Part shown: positions 35,643-39,331 of the stretch, piece after piece
Layout of the letters: each line of letters opens with the position of its first letter
Numbering within the stretch: position 1 is the first letter of the stretch
Source: Zoogloea oleivorans
GTDB taxonomy: Bacteria > Pseudomonadota > Gammaproteobacteria > Burkholderiales > Rhodocyclaceae
Reading direction: 5' to 3'
DNA: 39,331 nucleotides
Assembly (NCBI GenBank): GCA_030157785.1
Contig: JAOAUC010000053.1
Coordinates: forward strand, 1 to 39,331
Position numbers and translations under genes: made by a program
The notes under the pieces: model-generated
What the model saw: only the letters and a program-made list of their open reading frames with translations
What the model was told of the DNA's origin: nothing
The model's database searches: none

Positions 35643-37187
35643 ATGCTGGACGCCGCGCTCAAGACCCAGTTGCAAGCCTATCTGACCAAGGTGACCCGCC
35701 CGGTGGAGATCGTCGCGTCCCTTGATGATGGCGACACCTCCCGCCAGATGCGGGAGCTGCTGCGGGAGGTCGTCTCCCTGTCGGCGCACCTTACGCTGAC
35801 CGAGAAGAATGAAGGTGCTACTCGCACGCCGTCCTTCCAGATCACTCGCCCGGGCGCCGACATCGGCATCCGCTTCGCGGCGATCCCCCTCGGCCACGAA
35901 TTCACTTCCCTTGTTCTTGCCCTCTTGCAGGTGGGTGGTCATCCGCCCAAGGTCAGCGAGGAGACGCAGGAGCAGATCCGCAACCTGGATGGCGAATTCA
36001 ACTTCGTCACCTACATTTCCCTGTCCTGCCAGAACTGCCCGGAGGTGGTGCAGTCCCTCAACCTGATGGCGCTGCTCAATCCGAAAATCCGCCACGAGAC
36101 GGTGGATGGCAGCCTCTTTCAGGACGAAGTGACGCGCCTGCAGATCATGGCGGTGCCGACCATCCTGCTCAACGGCAAGGAGTTTGGCCAGGGCCGCATG
36201 GAGCTTGAAGAGATCCTCGCCAAGGTGGATGCCGGTGCCGCAACCCGCGCCGCCGCGAAGATCGACGCCCGGGACGCCTTCGACGTGCTGGTGGTGGGCG
36301 GTGGTCCGGCCGGTGCGGCGGCGGCCATCTATGCGGCGCGCAAGGGCATTCGCACCGGCGTGGTCACCGAGCGCTTCGGCGGCCAGGTGCTCGACACCCT
36401 GGCCATCGAGAACTTCATCTCGGTGAAGGAAACCGAAGGTCCGCGACTCGCCGCGGCGCTGGAGGAACACGTCAAGCAGTACAACGTGGACATCATGAGC
36501 CTGCAGCGTGCCGAGGCGCTGGTGCCCGGTGAGCTTATCGAGATCAAGCTGGCCAGCGGCGCCAGCCTCAAGTCGAAGACGGTGATCCTGTCTACCGGCG
36601 CCCGCTGGCGCGACATGAACGTCCCCGGCGAGACCGAGTACCGCACCAAGGGCGTGACCTACTGCCCGCACTGCGACGGCCCGCTGTTCAAGGGCAAGAA
36701 GGTGGCGGTGATCGGTGGCGGCAACTCGGGTGTCGAGGCGGCCATCGACCTGGCCGGCGTGGTTTCCCACGTCACCCTGCTGGAGTTCGACAGCAAGCTG
36801 CGCGCCGACGCGGTACTGGTGAAGAAGCTCGAAAGCCTGCCCAACGTGAAGATCATCGTCAGCGCCCAGACCACCGAGGTGAACGGTGATGGCCAGAAAG
36901 TGGTCGGTCTGACCTACAAGGACCGGGTCTCAGGCGAGGTGCATCAGCTGGAGCTGGCCGGCATCTTCGTCCAGATCGGTCTGTTGCCGAACACCGGCTG
37001 GTTGAAGGGCACGATCGAGTTATCCACCCGTGGCGAGATCATCGTCGATGACCACGGCCGTACTTCGGTGCCGGGCGTGTTTGCTGCCGGCGATGTGACG
37101 ACGACGCCCTTCAAGCAGATCATCATCGCCATGGGCGAGGGCGCGAAGGCCTCGCTGTCGGCCTTCGATCATTTGATCCGAAACTGA
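35643..37187 (+). CDS. ahpF: Alkyl hydroperoxide reductase subunit F
   Basis: A 514-aa flavoenzyme passing electrons from NADH to AhpC. The N-terminal double thioredoxin-fold domain has redox CQNC (Cys129, Cys132). The C-terminal thioredoxin-reductase-like domain has FAD-binding [19 protein letters not shown], the redox pair CPHC (Cys341, Cys344) and NADH-binding [22 protein letters not shown] 35643 is preceded by AAAGGAAACC. All catalytic residues are present. Its 3' end is followed by a bidirectional terminator. Confidence 0.98.
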   Translation: MLDAALKTQLQAYLTKVTRPVEIVASLDDGDTSRQMRELLREVVSLSAHLTLTEKNEGATRTPSFQITRPGADIGIRFAAIPLGHEFTSLVLALLQVGGHPPKVSEETQEQIRNLDGEFNFVTYISLSCQNCPEVVQSLNLMALLNPKIRHETVDGSLFQDEVTRLQIMAVPTILLNGKEFGQGRMELEEILAKVDAGAATRAAAKIDARDAFDVLVVGGGPAGAAAAIYAARKGIRTGVVTERFGGQVLDTLAIENFISVKETEGPRLAAALEEHVKQYNVDIMSLQRAEALVPGELIEIKLASGASLKSKTVILSTGARWRDMNVPGETEYRTKGVTYCPHCDGPLFKGKKVAVIGGGNSGVEAAIDLAGVVSHVTLLEFDSKLRADAVLVKKLESLPNVKIIVSAQTTEVNGDGQKVVGLTYKDRVSGEVHQLELAGIFVQIGLLPNTGWLKGTIELSTRGEIIVDDHGRTSVPGVFAAGDVTTTPFKQIIIAMGEGAKASLSAFDHLIRN

Positions 37188-37207
37188 GCTTAGGCTTGCT
37201 GAAATGA

Positions 37208-37241
37208 AAAGACCGCCGGGGCGCAGGCTCCGGCGGTCTTT
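37208..37241. terminator. Bidirectional terminator between ahpF and hemF
   Basis: AAAGACCGCCGG (37208-37219) pairs with CCGGCGGTCTTT (37230-37241). A/T runs flank both sides, serving the two convergent genes. Confidence 0.88.
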
Positions 37242-37262
37242 ATTGCTTCTGTGTCGAGGTGC

Positions 37263-38171
37263 TCAGGCCCAGACGCGCGGCACGAGAAATTCTGTGTACA
37301 GCTTTTCTTCCGGGCTGCCCGCTTCGGGCTGCCAGTCGTAGCGCCACTTCACGATGGGCGGCATGGACATCAGGATGGATTCGGTGCGGCCGCCGGATTG
37401 CAGACCAAACAGGGTGCCCCGGTCGAAGACCAGGTTGAACTCGACGTAGCGACCGCGGCGGTAGGCCTGGAAGTCACGCTCGCGCTCGCCAAAGGGCGTG
37501 TCACGGCGGCGCTCGACTATGGGGAGGTAGGCCGGCAGGAAGGCGTCGCCGACGCTGCGGGTCATGGCGAAGGCAGCGTCGAAATCGACTTGGCCGTCGG
37601 CGCCGTGGTCGTCGAAGAACAGGCCGCCGACACCGCGCGGTTCATTGCGGTGCTTGAGGAAGAAGTAACGGTCGCACCAGTCGCGCAGACGCTCGTACTC
37701 GGCTTCACCCCACGGCAGCACGGCGGCCTTGCAGGTGGCGTGGAAGGCGCGCACGTCTTCCTCGAAGGGGTAGTAGGGGGTCAGGTCCATGCCGCCGCCG
37801 AACCACCACACGTCGGACTTGCCCGGCGCGCTGGCGATGAAGAAGCGCACGTTCATGTGCACGGTCGGGCAATACGGGTTGCGCGGATGCAGGACCAGCG
37901 ATACACCCATCGCCTCGTAGCTGCGCCCGGCCAGTTCGGGGCGGGCGGCGGTGGCGGAAGGGGGCAGGCCTTCGCCCATCACATGTGAGAAGTTGCAGCC
38001 GCCGCGCTCGAAGAAGTTGCCTTCCTCGATCAGCCGGGTAAGGCCGCCGCCACCGGCTGGACGGGTCCAGCTGTCGGTGCGGAAGGGCTTGCCGTCGAAG
38101 GCTTCGAGGGCATTGATGATGCGCGTCTGGAGGTCGAGGAGATAGGCTTTGACGGCTTCGCGGTCAGGCAT
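37263..38171 (-). CDS. hemF: Oxygen-dependent coproporphyrinogen III oxidase
   Basis: A 302-aa cytosolic enzyme that decarboxylates coproporphyrinogen III to protoporphyrinogen IX using O2. Signatures are the central [10 protein letters not shown] and [47 protein letters not shown] text, and [31 protein letters not shown] near the C-terminus. It is the third gene of a purD / isomerase / hemF minus-strand operon, 21 bases after the isomerase gene. Its presence points to aerobic haem synthesis; an anaerobic HemN may lie elsewhere. Confidence 0.97.
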   Translation of the reverse strand: MPDREAVKAYLLDLQTRIINALEAFDGKPFRTDSWTRPAGGGGLTRLIEEGNFFERGGCNFSHVMGEGLPPSATAARPELAGRSYEAMGVSLVLHPRNPYCPTVHMNVRFFIASAPGKSDVWWFGGGMDLTPYYPFEEDVRAFHATCKAAVLPWGEAEYERLRDWCDRYFFLKHRNEPRGVGGLFFDDHGADGQVDFDAAFAMTRSVGDAFLPAYLPIVERRRDTPFGERERDFQAYRRGRYVEFNLVFDRGTLFGLQSGGRTESILMSMPPIVKWRYDWQPEAGSPEEKLYTEFLVPRVWA

Positions 38172-38192
38172 GGGGGATTCTTTCGGGGTGAA

Positions 38193-38558
38193 TCAGGCGC
38201 CAGGAATGAGGCGCTTCGAGTAGCAGTCCCGGTCCATGTCGCGGGCTTCGGAGGTGACCTGCACCACTTGGGGCCCGGGCTGGACGAGCGGGGCGATGGC
38301 CTGCACCAGCGCATCGGTGACGCGCAGTTTGGTGGCCGCGTCGCGCCCCGACAGCATGCCGAGGTCGGCGTGCAGGAAGCCGTGGTCGGCTCCGCTGCCG
38401 ACGCGGAAGTGTTCCACCGGAACCAGCCGCACCTTGATCGAATCGGGCGGATTGAAGACGCCGCTGGAAAGCAGGGCGTCGCAGCCCGCCTGGGCGACGG
38501 CCGCACCGTCGAAACGGGCGGCGATGTTGGTGCTGTACTCGATGCGCAGGTGCGGCAT
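38193..38558 (-). CDS. 5-carboxymethyl-2-hydroxymuconate isomerase homologue (tautomerase superfamily)
   Basis: A 121-aa protein starting MPHLRIEYSTNIAARFD, with the catalytic Pro2 of the CHMI/tautomerase superfamily. FHADLGMLSGRDAATKLRVTDALV-type text and a C-terminal SEARDMDRDCYSKR fit the CHMI family. In E. coli C the enzyme (HpaF) works in homoprotocatechuate breakdown; no other gene of that route is here. It lies 6 bases after purD and 21 before hemF, so the physiological substrate in this setting is uncertain. Confidence 0.85.
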   Translation of the reverse strand: MPHLRIEYSTNIAARFDGAAVAQAGCDALLSSGVFNPPDSIKVRLVPVEHFRVGSGADHGFLHADLGMLSGRDAATKLRVTDALVQAIAPLVQPGPQVVQVTSEARDMDRDCYSKRLIPGA

Positions 38559-38564
38559 GGTGGT

Positions 38565-39331
38565 TCAGCCCTTGCGCCCGACGGCCCGGTAGCCGATGTC
38601 GCGGCGGCACAGCATGCCGTCGAAGTGGATCTGGTCCACCAGCTCGTAGGCGCGCTTCTGGGCGCTTTTGACGTTATCCCCGAGGGCGGTGACGCACAGC
38701 ACGCGACCACCGCTGGTGCGGATGGCACCGTCGGCTTCGGTGGTGCCGGCGTGGAAGACATGCGCGTCTTCGGCGCCGCCACCAGGCAGGCCGTGGATCG
38801 AGTCACCCTTGCGCGGGCTGTCCGGGTAGCCGGCGGCGGCCATCACTACGCCCAGGGCAAAGCGGCGGTCCCATTCGGCATCCACCTTGTCGAGCTTGCC
38901 GGCAACGGCTGCTTCGACCAGGTCCACCAGGTCGGACTTGAGTCGCATCATGATCGGCTGTGTTTCCGGATCGCCCATGCGGCAGTTGAATTCGACGACG
39001 CGGGGCGCGCCCTTGGCGTCAATCATCAGGCCGGCGTACAGGAAGCCGGTGTAGGGCAAGCCTTCGGCTGCCATGCCGGCGAGGGTCGGCATGATGATCT
39101 CGCGCATGGCGCGGGCGTGGACTTCGGGCGTGACCACCGGAGCGGGCGAGTAGGCGCCCATGCCGCCGGTGTTGGGGCCCTGGTCGCCGTCCTTGAGGCG
39201 CTTGTGATCCTGCGAGGTGGCCAGCGGCAGGGCGTGGCGGCCGTCGGCCATCACGATGAAGCTGGCTTCCTCGCCGTCCATGAACTCCTCGATCACCACC
39301 CGCGGGCCGCGCTCGTCGTACTGCACGCCCA
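38565..39331 (-). CDS. purD: Phosphoribosylamine-glycine ligase, 3' part
   Basis: About 255 C-terminal residues of PurD; the N-terminal part, including the start, lies beyond the window edge. The enzyme joins glycine to phosphoribosylamine using ATP in purine synthesis. Visible ATP-grasp text is VVIEEFMDGEEASFIVMADG, SQDHKRLKDGDQGPNTGGMGAYSPAP and RVVEFNCRMGDPETQPIMMRL (metal-binding Glu and Asn). The C-terminal domain ends FDGMLCRRDIGYRAVGRKG. It is the upstream gene of the isomerase and hemF. Confidence 0.96.
   Translation of the reverse strand, partial: GVQYDERGPRVVIEEFMDGEEASFIVMADGRHALPLATSQDHKRLKDGDQGPNTGGMGAYSPAPVVTPEVHARAMREIIMPTLAGMAAEGLPYTGFLYAGLMIDAKGAPRVVEFNCRMGDPETQPIMMRLKSDLVDLVEAAVAGKLDKVDAEWDRRFALGVVMAAAGYPDSPRKGDSIHGLPGGGAEDAHVFHAGTTEADGAIRTSGGRVLCVTALGDNVKSAQKRAYELVDQIHFDGMLCRRDIGYRAVGRKG

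Overview
The window looks like a chromosomal segment of a high-GC betaproteobacterium, most likely of the Rhodocyclales (Azospira/Dechloromonas/Zoogloea type). This is inferred from gene content and order (hemC-hemD-hemX-hemY next to ppc, a purD...hemF operon, hemA-prfA-prmC-grxD, a TctDE-like two-component pair behind an acetate-type symporter) and from a PEP-CTERM protein with a sigma54 promoter. Nearly all of it is coding. I see no insertion sequence, prophage, CRISPR array or rRNA; there is one tRNA.

Layout. 1-3835: 3' end of a sodium:solute symporter (ActP type), a terminator, then an OmpR-type response regulator and a TctE-type sensor kinase. 3866-4027: tRNA-Phe with its own sigma70 promoter and terminator. 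4106-8089: a light/DNA-repair cluster: cry-DASH on the minus strand, divergent from a renalase-like FAD oxidoreductase and a second photolyase-family protein. 8130-9584: a secreted PEP-CTERM protein with a near-perfect sigma54 promoter, and a 48-aa gene divergent from a LysR regulator. 9585-14179: lysR, hemA, prfA, prmC, grxD. 14212-17134 (minus): a four-gene cassette of a Tat-exported small protein, a PqqD-like protein, an HprK-related kinase and a nucleotidyltransferase. 17360-20108 (minus): argH followed by a Ser/Thr kinase with a C-terminal cyclic-nucleotide-binding domain. 20194-21977: AlgZ/AlgR-type (LytS/LytTR) two-component system. 22047-24260: a YgiQ radical SAM protein carrying an in-frame REP-like hairpin. 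24433-25777: an unrecognised protein behind a second sigma54 promoter, a 21-bp tandem repeat block, and a VOC protein. 25791-30624: a divergent beta-carbonic-anhydrase-like protein, ppk2 and ppc. 30827-34855: hemC, hemD, hemX, hemY. 34876-37241: ahpC and ahpF with an OxyR-like site. 37263-39331 (minus): hemF, a 5-carboxymethyl-2-hydroxymuconate isomerase homologue, and the 3' part of purD.

How the genes work together. Tetrapyrrole synthesis is spread over hemA, hemCDXY and hemF. Oxidative-stress functions (ahpCF, grxD) and photoreactivation genes lie among housekeeping genes. Three two-component or kinase-type signalling loci are present.

The strongest candidate for a little-described system is the minus-strand cassette at 14212-17134. 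A PqqD-like (RRE-type) protein, an HprK-like P-loop kinase and a nucleotidyltransferase follow a small exported protein that has a twin-arginine-type signal and two cysteines, which suggests enzymatic modification of that protein. Other items worth a look are the two sigma54 promoters, each with an inverted repeat about 115 bp upstream; the 21-bp repeat array with palindromic AACCGGTT cores; the REP-like insertion inside ygiQ; and the carbonic-anhydrase-like protein.
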